A stretch of DNA of 43,081 nt from Acephala macrosclerotiorum. Lineage: Eukaryota; Ascomycota; Leotiomycetes; Helotiales; Mollisiaceae. How positions within the stretch are numbered: the first letter of the stretch is position 1; every line of letters starts with the position of its first letter. The notes below the pieces were generated by a model, which saw only the letters and a list, made by a program, of their open reading frames with translations, was not told where the DNA came from and did not search any database. Below, piece by piece: positions 25,278-36,618 of the stretch. The stretch is taken from the NCBI GenBank assembly GCA_014904845.1, contig MU119577.1, forward strand, positions 1 through 43,081, read 5' to 3'. The position numbers and the translations under genes were made by a program.

Positions 25278-26757
25278 TCAAAATCGTTCTTTTGGAAAGC
25301 TTATATAGCAAAATCGTCTTAACCATCCCCAAACTCCCTCACTAATCGCTCGTTGCTCGTTGCTCGGCGTCCACTCTGGCCATGGCAAGGCGTCCACATT
25401 TAGAATCAGATTCTCCGCCTCGAACGATACCCTTACCGTATCTGGTCCCGGCGTACTCGCAAACAGCAACTTGGCAGTTGCTGACACGCCCGGGTCGGCG
25501 GTGAGACTCAACAAGAACGCCGGCACAGGCAATGCCTCGTCGCAATGCTCGTCTCTCTCGTACAAGACCGCCCCGTCGATGATGTAGAACCACTGTACTA
25601 ACATAAACCGCCCTTTGGCCTGGAGGGCCTGTGTCATGGTCGCACAGAAGACAGACAGCGGGGAGACTTCGGCGATGGTTTGTGGAAGGCGAGTGGCCCG
25701 TTAAACGAGGAGCTTGGTCGAGGAGGTGGACACGATCCAGCCGCGGAACAGCGGCGTGTTGATAATCTGCTCGGGTTGGGCCCGTTGCTTCACTGGGAGT
25801 TGCTCTTCCTTGTTGAGGATGAAGGTGATGTCGACGTAATCGAAGCGGGCGTGTCGAGTATTCTCCGTAAGGCTTCTTGGCTGATATACTATTCCATGAC
25901 GGTTGCCTGTGGCTCAAGGGGAGGCGCCCATGGACTAGAGAGCGTCGGAGATGTGGAACGTAGTCTGTGATTCTCAATTGTGAGGTACATATTCATTTGC
26001 CGAGTGGCTTCTAGTTCTCCTGTAGACAAGTCATTGGAGGTTGAAATGAGTGCCCCGAAAGGGGAGGGTGAGATGAAGCGAGGACTCACTTTCTTTTCAT
26101 TCCATGGCTGCGTCCTGTGCTCTCATGTGTTCCGCCAATAAGTGCTCGGTCGAGTTGAGCATGGTGGCCATCTCCTGCTGTCTTTCGACCATCTGCTTTA
26201 TCATTCCTTGGGTCTCTCGAGAGTCCTAAAAGCCGTCGACGTGTTAGCTTCGGACCTTTTTCTCTTTCAGTGGGTTTCATCGATGACCTATGAGTTGCGG
26301 AGAGGCATATACAGATGAGCTTCACGAATGTGCGACTTTGTCGCTTCACCCATCAGCTTTGTGCTTTTCGTGTTGATCTCCCTAAAGCTCTTCAGGAGTC
26401 CCTTCCCATATTCGTCTCTCATCAAGATAGCCTTGCCACCCCTCAGAACTTCACATGCCTATTATAACCTGTTAGCTCTTTGCACACAAAATCTGCCTGA
26501 CGAGAGAGAATCAAAGTGGCAACATAAGGCTTACCCTCGTTGCTTATAAAGAATCCGATAGCTTGTTCGATTGCGGTCAATGTTACGACAGTTAATTCTA
26601 CGGATACATTCATGATATTCGTATCTCCAGGGAAGGTCCCCCAAAAGAGCTTGACGTCTGAGAAGAATGGGATGAGACTTTCAAAGCCTTTCGAGGACCT
26701 GGCTTCGTACGCTTGCGGCCTGCTTGACCGCCTGGATGATAGCAGCTAGTCAGTTAT
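25278..26757 (-). pseudogene. Decayed gene of an ascomycete STAND-like family
   Basis: Protein-like pieces lie in order but in different frames. Near 26,640-26,540 a segment reads GFESLIPFFSDVKLFWG and TAIEQAIGFFISNEG; near 26,460-26,310, GGKAILMRDEYGKGLLKSF; near 26,215-26,100, MIKQMVERQQEMATML (amphipathic); then YVDITFILNKEEQLPVKQ and, near 25,570, YIIDGAVLYERDEHCDEALP, whose hydrophobic-Asp stretch resembles a Walker B strand. From memory the layout resembles large ascomycete proteins with a degenerate STAND-type NTPase region; I cannot name the family. Breaks: TGA at 26,097-26,099, TAG at 25,889-25,891, TAA at 25,701-25,703, a frameshift before 25,830, another near 26,685, and an intron whose phases no longer join near 26,440-26,530. 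It converges on the sacsin-like gene, about 100 bp from its stop. Confidence 0.6.
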
Positions 26758-26829
26758 GCGGTTTGGCCTTATCAAGTGTTCTGTTAGTAGTAATAGTAAT
26801 ACTTATTAGTAATATACGAGTCCTTCAAA

Positions 26830-27075
26830 TTCCAAAGTAAGTATCTTTGTATATTAATCAATATTGTTTTTTAAATCGTATCTTTTTATACGTAATAATA
26901 ATCCCGAGAAAATTATAATTTAATCGATTATAATATCGTTATTAATATTATAAAAAGGTTTATAAATATTTAAAATTTAGAAAAATAACGTATTTGAATA
27001 TAATTTATATATAAAAATACTTCTTCTATTAGAAAAATATAAAAAAAATTATAATTATAAAAATTCGAAATAAAT
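26830..27075. repeat. AT-rich pocket between two decayed genes
   Basis: About 245 bp of strongly AT-rich sequence of the same type as the large block at 1-10,400, with residual C and G largely in CpG. It has abrupt edges against normal sequence (GTGGCAGGGCCGG resumes near 27,090). It may be a small remnant of a RIP-mutated element. The open frame covering 27,055-27,483 on the minus strand resembles nothing known. The stretch 27,080-27,430 holds no gene I can support. Confidence 0.65.
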
Positions 27076-27433
27076 TGTTTTAAATAGGTGGCAGGGCCGG
27101 TTTCGTTGATCATCAGTCCTATTTGAAGGCCTGGGCAGCGGCAAGGGTAGTGAAGGGGGAAGACATCTTGATGAAATGGATGTTCTTAAGTAGATGGAAC
27201 AATGAAGTGCTATTAAAGTGATTCTGGTGTTGGATTCGGCGGTGCTAGTGTGATATGGTTGTGGAAGAAAGGGAGTTACTCTTCGATGGAGTACGCCAAT
27301 GGACAGCAGTGGATTTTGAGCCCGAATTTTATTTGCTTTCATAAAAAGATGTAAATTGAGACAAGTATAGCACTGTTCCAACCCGGACCCTCGAGGGGCT
27401 TCTATGCGCATGGCGTGAAGGTATCGTTGAACA

Positions 27434-29194
27434 TTATGGCTGAAAGTTTGCTGCTTCAACAGCTCCTTCGAGGTGATCATCACGAACTTTGACTTTCAAT
27501 GTTGTCCACTGAGACAGGAGCTCATCCACGATGTTGTCATCACCCTCCTCTCCCTCTTCCAACTCCTCGAAACCCCCAGTCAAGTTCTCAAGCTGTTGTG
27601 TATGGGAGCCCGACTTCTCATCCTCCTCATCTTTCTCAGGTGTAGTGAACAAGTTGGACCCAGCCTCATAAAGCCCCTGATGGACCTATAACCTTCACTT
27701 CCAGCACGTGTAATGCCTTCAGAGACACTTCTGTAAATTTTCGTCAGAAGTCCTTCGTTCTGACGTCTTTTCGCTTTAAGATAGAATCTTTTAGATTGTT
27801 CGGAAAGCTTGCAGTCATCGGGATCGGTGCCGTACATCAAGCGGTGCTCTCGTCTTTCGGTAACGGCTTCGATGTTGTTTCGCATTATGGCGACTATCTC
27901 GTTGGTCTTAGCTTGCAGAGCGTCTGATGTCTGTTCCTGTGAGGGACAATTTCCTGGTTGAAAAGCCTTTTCGTCACTTCTGCTTCCTTGCAATGAATCC
28001 AGCCGTTCTCCTCGTTGGGTAACTTTGTTAATATTCTCGCGCATGACGCCGACATTTGCATCAATATGGGCTTGTAGAGAATCCGACCTTCAATCTCTTC
28101 TTCCTTAGTATCCGGCCTTAGTTCCACAAAGACATCACCGTGGGATGTTTCACAAACAGCTTCAATCTGATTTGGATGCTTTTCATCGCCTCGATCTTGA
28201 CATTTTCAGGTTGGTCAACATACTGCTTCTCGAGCTCATGGAGTTCCATTGTCTGTAAAATGCCCGGAGATTCCCGGAAATTTTCAGGATTGGCGTCTAC
28301 TAAACTCTCATCCCTGACGACTGCAGAGTGATCTTTAAGAATTTCAGATAGCAGCTTGAAACACAGTAGAAGTTCTCCCACAGGATTCGGTGATTTTGCA
28401 GTAGGAGGTGGATGCTGATATTCAGGTGATCCGTCATCGATGCCCCTCGATGTCGCAACATTGGCTGAGGTATTGATCGTTGCATTGAAAGTTCCTTCCG
28501 GGGCCTGGCCCTCGATGACATGTTGGAGAGCATAATATCTTCGCTTCATCACGCGTTGTGAGCGAGTCAGACTCTAGATGATCTGTTTCTGATATTTAAA
28601 TGATGATTCCGCTTCTTTGCTGCCTAGCATCAGCATCAGCAGCAACTTGTGAAGAAAAGAAAAAAAAGTACGTACCGATTTGAGACGTCTCGAGCATAGC
28701 TCAGTTCTTGCAACATCAATGTCAAAGAAGCTTTCAACCTATCAAGATTACTCCTCAACAACTCCATCTTCGGCTGTTTGAACGGCCATTTTAGCCTCTC
28801 TATTATTACATTTCCTCTCCCTTTTCTCAACTTTCCCTTGCCCACAAACCCCCTTTTCATCTTTCTGATCATTTCCCAGACACATACCAGCAAAACACTT
28901 ACTCAAAGCATTATCTAACTCCCCCAAAATCTTCAAACACTCATCAACCGCCTGTTTCGTCGCCCGAATAGCATTCTCAATCACCACGTGTGCGTCATCT
29001 GATTTGATGATTTGACAAAGTTCTTTCAAGACAGTGGATGTGAGTGAGGCGTCGTTGGAGATGGAGGAAATGGTCATGGATGCGGTTGAGATGGTGCTGC
29101 TGAAGGCGTAGAGTTTTATAGAGAGTTTGAAGCCGTAGTCTGCTAGTTGGGCGATTGAAGCGATGATGCCGAGGACTGCGATGGCTTCAGCCAT
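27434..29194 (-). pseudogene. Decayed gene with HeLo-like fungal N-terminal domain
   Basis: The product would start MAEAIAVLGIIASIAQLADY, a hydrophobic helical N-terminus typical of the fungal N-terminal domains (HeLo-like/PigL_N type) found on STAND and NLR-like proteins. Later recognisable blocks are LKWPFKQPKMELLRSNLDRL, SPEYQHPPP, GELLLCFKLLSEILKDHSAV, ENVKIEAMKSIQIRLKLF, IYRSVSEGI and ELLSQWTTLKVKVRDDHLEG. They lie in successive different frames: shifts occur near 28,800, near 28,125, near 28,050 and near 27,650, and an in-frame TAG lies at 28,574-28,576. One intron is still visible, with donor GTACGT near 28,670. The number of breaks makes a functional full-length protein very unlikely. 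The region between 29,195 and 29,578 holds its old promoter and nothing else I recognise. Confidence 0.72.
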
Positions 29195-29578
29195 TGGAGC
29201 GGGGTGACATACTCTGCTGTGAGAGCGAGGGAGATGAGAGATGTGGTGGTGGTGATGTTCGTTTGGTGTTGATGGGATGATGAAAGAGAGTAAGGTTGAG
29301 GTTAAGCTGAGATGAGGAGGTGCTGAGTCAAGCAAAAGCTAGTAGCCACTCGCTACGCTGATAGGGAGCAAAACCCCCTGGGAGCTTTCGCTACAGTGAT
29401 GAAAGCCTCAGTTCTAGCGATGTAAGCCTGTATTTCAGGTGATAACCCTCAAGCAGCCTGAAGAACCGTTTCACTAGGTAATCGTCCAGTATGATCAACT
29501 CAGATAGAGGTATTTAATTGTTCTAAGATTCATTGCAAATTGTACTATATCATATGTGCTGTACCCGCGACAGACATT

Positions 29579-31731
29579 TCAATCTTGCACACCGACCCTC
29601 CTCAGCGCCCACCCCTCCTCCCTTCGCATTAAACCCACCCTGCCGCTCATCTCCCCAATCTTCCGCTCCTCAAATCTATCTTCCACCTCACCTCTCCCAC
29701 CGAACTTCTCCGGCTCAAAACACATCCCCACCACCTCCTCAATACTAAAAAGCGCATGCGCGTCTCCAATCCCCGTCAACGCTACCAAGAAAGCCCAAAC
29801 AGCTACTAGCCCTCCTAAAATCGCAAACAACAGATTGAACAACACCAGCAGCCAAATCGCACTCTTCAAGACCTTTGCGACGAGAATCTCGTTTCGAACT
29901 TGCTGCTCTAGAACTGTTCGTCCGGTGTAGGAGCCTGCCAAAAGAGCGACTCCGAGACTGCTGAACGAATTTCCGAATGAAAGTCCCAGATCGGCAGAGG
30001 TATTCTGAACACCAGCGAGATCGACCAATTGACCGAGTCTCTCTTGTTGGAATGTCATGGGGCCGAGGAAGTTCCATCCCACTGTCCCATTGTTCATGAC
30101 TGCATTTACCGAAGAGACAGAGATAGTGCCGTTGATATAGGAGTATGTGACATCGTAGGTGTTGACTTCACACCTCAGGACGAATCCATTCCCTCCATGG
30201 CCACCATTGACAATCTCTGGATCTGAGGTTAGATTATCATTGTCCTCATTTGGCGCCAAAGCCGCAGCACCGAGGTAGAAAGGGTTGTATGTTGTGTGTG
30301 GAAAACTGGCATTGTAATTTGTAATGTTGTAAGCGATACTGAGATTCCGGTCTGCGAAGACGCCTAGGCCAAAGTTGTTTTCCTTGCTCGTGAAGTTGTA
30401 AGGAGTTTCGGTGGTGCTTGAATAAATGCCTGACTTAATGAGGGCGGTGGGAAGGAAATCTGGGCCCTCAAGTTCACCGGCCCATGCGGAGCTGCAATTG
30501 AAGGATGTCGATGCTCCGGCCGAAGAATGAAGATTGCATAAGGTGCTGATGGCTTGGCAATTTGTTGATACGCCGACTGTTGTTGCTCTGTAGTCGGAGT
30601 TGGCAGATCTTTGACTTGCCGCTGGACCTAGGAGAAAAAGATCTCCGGTTGATGAATTGCCGCTTGAGACTTGGAGGACCTGATTCTCAGACGAGAGGTT
30701 GCTGATTGTTCGGAAGACCTCGTTTGGATAGACTAGACCAGCACCTGTGACGGCGCTCCAGGTCGTGCATGGATAGGCGTAAGGCACCTCATTATCGTTG
30801 AAATCGAAGGTTCTTTGCGCTGTCCAATTCGCACAAGCAGCATTCATGCCTTTGCCAAACGTATCATTTGGCGATGATACCACCGTTGTTTCGTAGATTG
30901 AGACTGTCTAGAAATACAAATTAGTGCGAGGCAGCAGGCATTTGGGACACTTGAACCTGCCTTCGTCGTGATATGCAGAACAGTATCATCGATCACAATC
31001 AAAGTGCTGGTGCCGTTAGCAGAGACGGAGTGACATGGGTGAATTTAGAAAACTTACGATATGACAATAGCTACGATATAGATGCAGGCGGTCAATGTAA
31101 GTCCTGTTGACTGCCCAGCACGGTTCCTTCGAAAGGTGTATCTGATGTAGTTCCACAACGCCAAGATCCTTCCTTCTGAAAGTCCTAGGAGGATCGCGAA
31201 CTGCAGTCCGTTTTAGTTACATGTCTGTCGAATCTAGATGTCTTTTTGGAATACCTGGTTGGGTGTTGGCAATCGTCGTGGATTGTCTGACAGCGACAAC
31301 TTGAACAGCTTCTTAGAGATCGGGAACAGCGAAAGCGTCATGATCATGCCAACCAACATAGGTGCAACAGTGCTACTCCATGATGTGATAAAAAGAAGAG
31401 TGGTAGCTGAAAAGTTGATGTAGTAATATGATGCATGGTTCTCGTTTGGTGTTGTCTGCAAATCTGATGACGCAGATCTTGATCTTTCCGTTATGACACG
31501 GTAGTAGAAGATGAACCAGAGTATGACTATCGAGAAAGCAATGAGAGGGAAGAACACCAGGGCGAAGAGGAAGGAGATAGTTTTCAAGCCAGCGATTTTC
31601 TGGTGAGGTTTCTTCCCCGAGACTAACGTATTTGGACTGTCGAGAAACTGGACAGTTTCATAGGCCGGGGCTGGCTTGTCGTTGCTGTAGCCATCGTGAT
31701 TCAAGGGCGAAATCGGGGAAATGTTCGACAT
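29579..31731 (-). CDS. Glycosylated multi-pass membrane protein of unknown function
   Basis: Four exons (31731-31255, 31200-31058, 31006-30961, 30907-29579) give 664 aa. Two hydrophobic segments lie near residues 51-78 (ISFLFALVFFPLIAFSIVIL) and 105-135, a third near 190-205 in exon 2, then a large region of about 330 residues rich in N-glycosylation motifs (NLSS, NSST, NFTS, NLSIAYNITNYNAS, NGTI, NNGT, NTSA), and a last strong transmembrane segment near residues 570-595 (IWLLVLFNLLFAILGGLV). The C-terminal tail is charged, with many Arg and Glu. The arrangement suggests a plasma-membrane protein with a big extracellular or lumenal domain; similar uncharacterised proteins are common in Ascomycota. 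Intron 3 (30,960-30,908) fits only a GC-AG pair. No enzymatic motif is visible. Confidence 0.82.
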
Positions 31732-34055
31732 TGCTGCTTAAATCTTCTGCGAATCGACAACGCCCAGTCCCAGAAACCAGGGACGGGACCTGGAAGATAT
31801 ATGTTGTGCAATTCATGCCGAACCTGAGGGAGCTGAGCCCCAAAAGGGGTGCGTTAGGGGTTTGATCTCCGCTGGAACTCAGCCCTATCAGATTCAGCGC
31901 TTGGGTTTAGCTTCTAGCCCCCAAAATTTAACCGCTGACCTTGCAACTCCACCTCCTGTCAGCTTCTCGACATCCTCAACAATCGCATCTCGACGATTGT
32001 ATGAGAAGAACCACTGCCTCTGGGTTCAAAATCATTCTATGGAGCAAACGTTACTCCATTTCCTCCCATTTTTTGCGCCGTCTTACGAGTCTCCGTTGTG
32101 AAATTGTAAAATTAAGCATTTCCCAGAGATTTTGGGTCCGGCACTATACGGATGCGGGGATGAGGCACAGCGCCGCACGATCGCCACAGCCGCTTACGAA
32201 GGCTGGGGTTCAATTGGACGGTTCGGGGTCCCTTAAACGATTCCATGGAGATCATCAAGCTTATCATTAACCGTATTTCCGTTTGATGCGAGGAAATCTT
32301 TGCATTCGTTGCCTTGTACGAGAAAATTCACAAATTCTTGACCTTCATCGTTGACATGAAATTGAGGAGCAACATACAGTGCCTCTAGTAGAGGTCCTCT
32401 GGTTCTACTCGAATTTGGAGACACATGGAATAAGAATTCTAAAGGAGAGCTTCTTCAGAAACAGATGGACGGGCGGGGCTTCGAGTAAAGCATCTCATTA
32501 ATCGTAGATGTCGTCTCGCACGCATCACTTGACCTAGTGAAGTAGAATATTGCAATTGTCCTCGCTCACGACTTCCTTGTCCAGAAAAAAAAAAAAAAAC
32601 CTCGCCGTAAATAAAGCCGTGTTGTTGCGACCTCAAAAGAGCATATCCGTATGCAAATTGTTGTTTTTTATAAGTCTTCAACGACACATCAGCGGAGCAA
32701 GCTTGGCTTGAATCAAGTGAAGAATCCGAAGAGAACCATGTCGTCCTCTATAGCAGAAACTGTTGAAAATCGAAGACGGGTGTCTTATGATATTTAATTC
32801 TGTTCCCATACTTTTTTAAATGGTGAAGCAACTCGAAGCCGCGAGTGCATACTTGGATGAGAAACTTGAAGTCAGAGTTGAGGGTAAAGGAGCCACGCTC
32901 CGCTTAGGACTGCAGCCATGATGCTATCGAGAAACACAGGCCATCTTCTAAAACGCGATCAGATCGAATAAATTGTGCAGTAGTGGTAGTATAAGTCAAG
33001 GTCTCTAAAGACAAGTGCATCAAGCAAAATATCTCCTCAACGAGAAGGAACTTCCCTATAACGGAAACATTCCGTCTCTACAAGACATTGGGGCTTTTCA
33101 ACTCTCGCTTAACACATTAGAGTGTATTCTTCTTAAAAAGGCCGCTTAGAAATCGGGTATTATATCTGATCCTGTCGGCTTGAAAGATCCAGCAATGGTG
33201 GGGGTTTCGGGTACATATTTATACCCGAGATACCCGATACAAGAAAAAGGTCGTAGATCGGAGCATTAACTCGGCAATACATCAACAGACCGAGTAACTA
33301 TAAGGTAGAGGTACGGCACCACCCGAGCCTTATAGGGCAGCCGAGGATGAGATGTGATAGTGCACGAGATGCGTTGGGGGTCGGGCCAGCCATGAACTCC
33401 AGCCTCAAACAGATATGTGTGTATGTAGATTGAGGAGACAGCTAAAATGACGTAGACATTGTTCCTGACTGGAAAAAGGCACTGTCCAACTCAACTTCAT
33501 GGCTTATTATCATGCAGCTGAGTAGTCCAAAGGCAAAGTTGCTGGACGAGGTTTCTCCACCCGCGTAATCCGCGCATCAACGACCCAACCCACAAAATTC
33601 GCAATGCATCAACTGGAAATGTTTCAAACAGAAAGGCATCTCATGCTCATTCACATCATCAAAAATCAAAAAGAACCTCTCACAAGCCAAAACCCTATCC
33701 AATCTCCAACTTTCCCCAGCCTCAGTGGTGGCTCACGACCCTAGACCCTTAAGCTTTGACAAGCGAGTCGCCAAAGCCCCCTGTTTGGGCACCCCTCAAT
33801 ACGTCATTCGTCCCACCTCAAATCTTTATGCGACTCAATCCCTGAATACCTGAAGGCAGAACAGAGGAAACAGGTTTACCGCGCTATGAACGCATAGGAA
33901 GGGGGAGAGTGGTATGGAGGGGCTGAAGGGTTATATATTGAATGAGGAATATGATCCGCATACAATATTCACACAACTCGAAGTACATCGTGCGACTTGC
34001 CAACTTCAGATCAATATCAACGTTAATATCAGTTTTAAGACCAACAACTAGAAAA
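31732..34055. other. Intergenic region without a supported gene
   Basis: About 2.3 kb upstream of two divergent genes. Short open frames at 31,862-32,270 (+) and 32,233-32,424 (-) show no domain I recognise; the latter reads like protein (ALYVAPQFHVNDEGQEF) and may be a gene relic. An A17-type run lies at about 32,584-32,600. Near 33,208-33,240 there is an inverted repeat and short tandem TACCCGA units. The last few hundred bases are the presumed promoter of the Gly-rich gene. Confidence 0.6.
33208..33227. repeat. Inverted repeat CGGGTA...TACCCG
   Basis: CGGGTA (33,208-33,213) and TACCCG (33,222-33,227) are perfect arms around 8 bases, and TACCCG recurs directly afterwards (33,231-33,236). 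GGGTA/TACCC-rich ends are known from fungal hAT transposons, so this may be an element end; no transposase or partner end was found nearby. Confidence 0.35.
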
Positions 34056-34645
34056 ATGGCAGGACTACTTGGAGGAGGTGGTGGTGGTGGGAACGGACAG
34101 AACAAGGGACTTCTTGGCGGGTAAGTTCAACTCACCTACCTCCTCGACGACATTGCGAGAACAAAGACTGATGTATATCCTTCCAGACTACTTGGCACAG
34201 TCGACGACACAACAAAAGGTCTCCCTATCGTCGGCGGCATCACATCTCCCCTCCTCCAAACCGTCGGAGGAGTAGTTGACGGGCTTCCAATCGTAAGCCT
34301 CCCCATTCGATTTCTCCTCTCCTCCAGAAGCAGACATAAACTAATACCATTCTCAAACAGGTCGGATCAGGCGGTCTTCTAGGAGGTCAGCAGCAACAGC
34401 AAAGACAAGCAGCACCCCAACATCAATTCGCAGCCGCACCTCAATACGCACCCCAAGCACCATATCAACCCGCAGCCGCAGTCGCAGCACCAAAGAGAAA
34501 AGTGGTGAAGCAGGCCGCGCCCGCAGCAACTACGACAAAGAAGGCGTTGACGCCTGAGCAGTTGAAGGCGAAGAAGAAGAGGGCGCTTGAGTTGAAGAGG
34601 AAGCAGCTTGAGTTGGAGGCGGCGGAGCTGGAGATGAGTGATTAA
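34056..34645 (+). CDS. Small Gly-rich N-terminus, basic C-terminus protein
   Basis: Three exons (34056-34120, 34187-34292, 34361-34645) encode 151 aa. Introns of 66 and 68 nt have GTAAGT/GTAAGC donors, and the second has a CTAAT branch. The N-terminus is MAGLLGGGGGGG, followed by hydrophobic Gly/Val-rich repeats sharing GLPIVG (twice) and LLGG (twice). The middle is Gln/Ala/Pro-rich. PKRKVVK resembles a monopartite nuclear localisation signal, and the last 40 residues form a highly charged predicted helix (LKAKKKRALELKRKQLELEA). No catalytic domain is evident and I do not recognise a named family. The continuous frame across two introns and good splice sites make it a real gene. Function unknown; the basic helix could bind nucleic acid or a partner protein. 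Confidence 0.78.
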
Positions 34646-36618
34646 GACATTGTGTGGAGCATCGAGAATGGGAGCAGATCTGGAGTTTGGATTTTTATGA
34701 TATGATGCATGATGACTTGGCATGTAAGATATACGCATGGAGTGTGATGAGCATAGGGAAATTGAACTGTATCATTATCACCTGCTGAGGCTGAAGAACT
34801 GTTTCCTTGCAGGATTCTCCCCTCCCAATTTCCCCACGCGCTGATATTCGTTGCCTCCCCGATACAACTTTATCGAAAACTCGGTATCGCCCCGCCGATG
34901 TGTAGGGTGTTATATCTTTCGTGGGCTGACATGCCATCACGAGAGACTTTGGCCCCTGAATTCGAAATCTTGAACGTGGAACGACTGCTACTGCCATGGA
35001 GAACTTCAAGGACCAGGTGACAACCCCGCAGAACAATGCTCCGCGAGCTAGGAGTTCAAGTTGGGTAGGACTTACACCGTGATCGAGGATTCGTAAATCG
35101 ACAGAATGATATTGATCGACCAACAAACTTCGTAGAAGAAGGGTCGTGATGTTCATGCATGCTGCGAGGACCGACATCGCAATTGAGAATCAAGAAAGTA
35201 CATGCGAGACGAGGTCGAGATCAATAGGCTCGATGCAATTAAGTGAGCACTACTCTTCAAGACCATCGGAAAGATGCATCAAAGTTCGAAAACTTTTCAC
35301 CATGAAGAAGATCCTCAAAACCAAAAACAGCTGGAAAGCACTTCCTCCCGCCTGTGCCTTCCCAAAACAGCGCCACCCTCACGTGGTACCCCCTATCTGA
35401 TCCAGCAAGCAATTCATACCCGGCTTCCTGGTCGCAGGATTGGGCACTAGCCGATATCAAAACCGGAGCATTGTTCAAACAGACCCGCAACAAATAAAGA
35501 TCACGGAAGCTTGGCCTCTACAATACCCAAATGTAGCACCCCTCCCTTCCAGAACAGCGGCAAGGCCGATCTTATCCTTGTTCCATGAACTGCAGCCCTG
35601 CAGGTTGATGTCGCTGCCAATCGCGGGTTTACGTAACGTTTTGCTTCCCCACAGTTCGCCAAAGCGAGAGGAGGTTTTAGTGCCGGCAACTGAGACATGG
35701 GCTCTTCAGACTTCAGATTTCATGCCTGAAGTCCATCTTCCAGAAGACCTGGAAAAGGTGGGAGTTTGAAGGAGGAAAAGGCTCATGTGGTTGAGTTCGT
35801 GTTGCGAGGCGTCCAGAAGCTCTGGACCTCGGATGCAAGATGATGCAGAAAAAGTCAAATTGACGGTTGACAAGCATCCCTGTGGCGGCGTGCGATAAGA
35901 AACTGGAAGCTTGACAGGCGGCGATTGGTTCCTTCTGAGAAATGGCTTTGAGTAATTGGTCGTTGGGAGTTTGATGGTTGCGATAAAGAAGAGATAAGCA
36001 CTAGAGGGGCAAATTGGAGGTTTGGCTGCTCAACGAGGACACGCGATGGGCGCGACGGAATGAAGCCGTTCCCCGTATTTTACGCACGAAGCTTGAGCAT
36101 CTGAGATAAAGATCGAGTGGAGCTGTTGCCGGGTGTGGAAGTCCTATGCAGGATGAAAGTTTGCTGAAGGCATTCATGAAGGGTTGAAGAGCGTAAAATT
36201 CGAAGTAGGAAACATGGGAGACATGTCTGCGAATGAGAACTTCGAGATGGAGAAAGAAAGAAAGAAAAAGGACGGAGAAGGCTTCAAGTTTTTGTTCTGG
36301 ATGGTCAGTATCGGTGATTTCTAGCGATACGCAAGGTCGGGGTCAGGCTACACATGCCCAATGGGGAAATTGTACAGATAGCTGCCGTCCTACCCTGCAC
36401 TTGAGGGGGTCTCAATCCACGAGCAGGGGGCGATATGCGATGCGGGCGAACGCGATTGCTTGCTGTGCTACTGATAGCCCATGCGGCCGATGATGTTACG
36501 GCTTGTCTTATAAGTATCTCCTACCCACCGCGCTTTTGATAGTGAAGTTCAGCGACGACGACATCGTCAAGTTTATTCCTATTGTACGACAATCAGAGGC
36601 ACATTGTACGAAGACACG
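34646..36618. other. Intergenic region, upstream of the permease
   Basis: About 2 kb without a gene I can support. On the minus strand a 160-codon open frame (34,695-35,177) has two hydrophobic stretches, with SPTQLELLARG leading into the second, faintly resembling PTH11-like rhodopsin-domain proteins; it degenerates afterwards and has no matching exons I could join, so it may be a relic. Other open frames (35,257-35,493 minus, 35,440-35,769 plus) match nothing known. The final 650 bp hold GATA-type motifs described separately. Confidence 0.55.
35981..36542 (+). promoter_or_regulatory. Cluster of HGATAR motifs upstream of permease
   Basis: Six HGATAR sites on the plus strand: CGATAA 35,981, AGATAA 35,992, AGATAA 36,104, AGATAG 36,376, TGATAG 36,472 and TGATAG 36,537. 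HGATAR is the binding core of the nitrogen regulator AreA/NIT2 and other GATA factors. At equal base frequencies about one such site would be expected per strand in this length. The downstream gene is an amino-acid-type permease, a usual AreA target. Binding is inferred. Confidence 0.45.

Noticed and set aside
25342..25977. 211-codon open frame (minus)
   Set aside because: Arg/His/Pro-rich with no domain; the protein-like sequence is in another frame, with a stop at 25,701.
29533..29930. Pro/Ser-rich plus-strand frames
   Set aside because: Shadows of the C-terminal exon of the minus-strand membrane protein gene.
32233..32424. 63-codon minus-strand frame reading like protein
   Set aside because: No start context, no domain and no neighbouring exons; too short to call.
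34695..35177. Minus-strand frame with faint PTH11-like (rhodopsin domain) resemblance
   Set aside because: Only one short stretch is suggestive, no joining exons or further helices could be placed; noted as a possible relic only.
35440..35769. 109-codon plus-strand frame
   Set aside because: No recognisable motif and no splice or start evidence.
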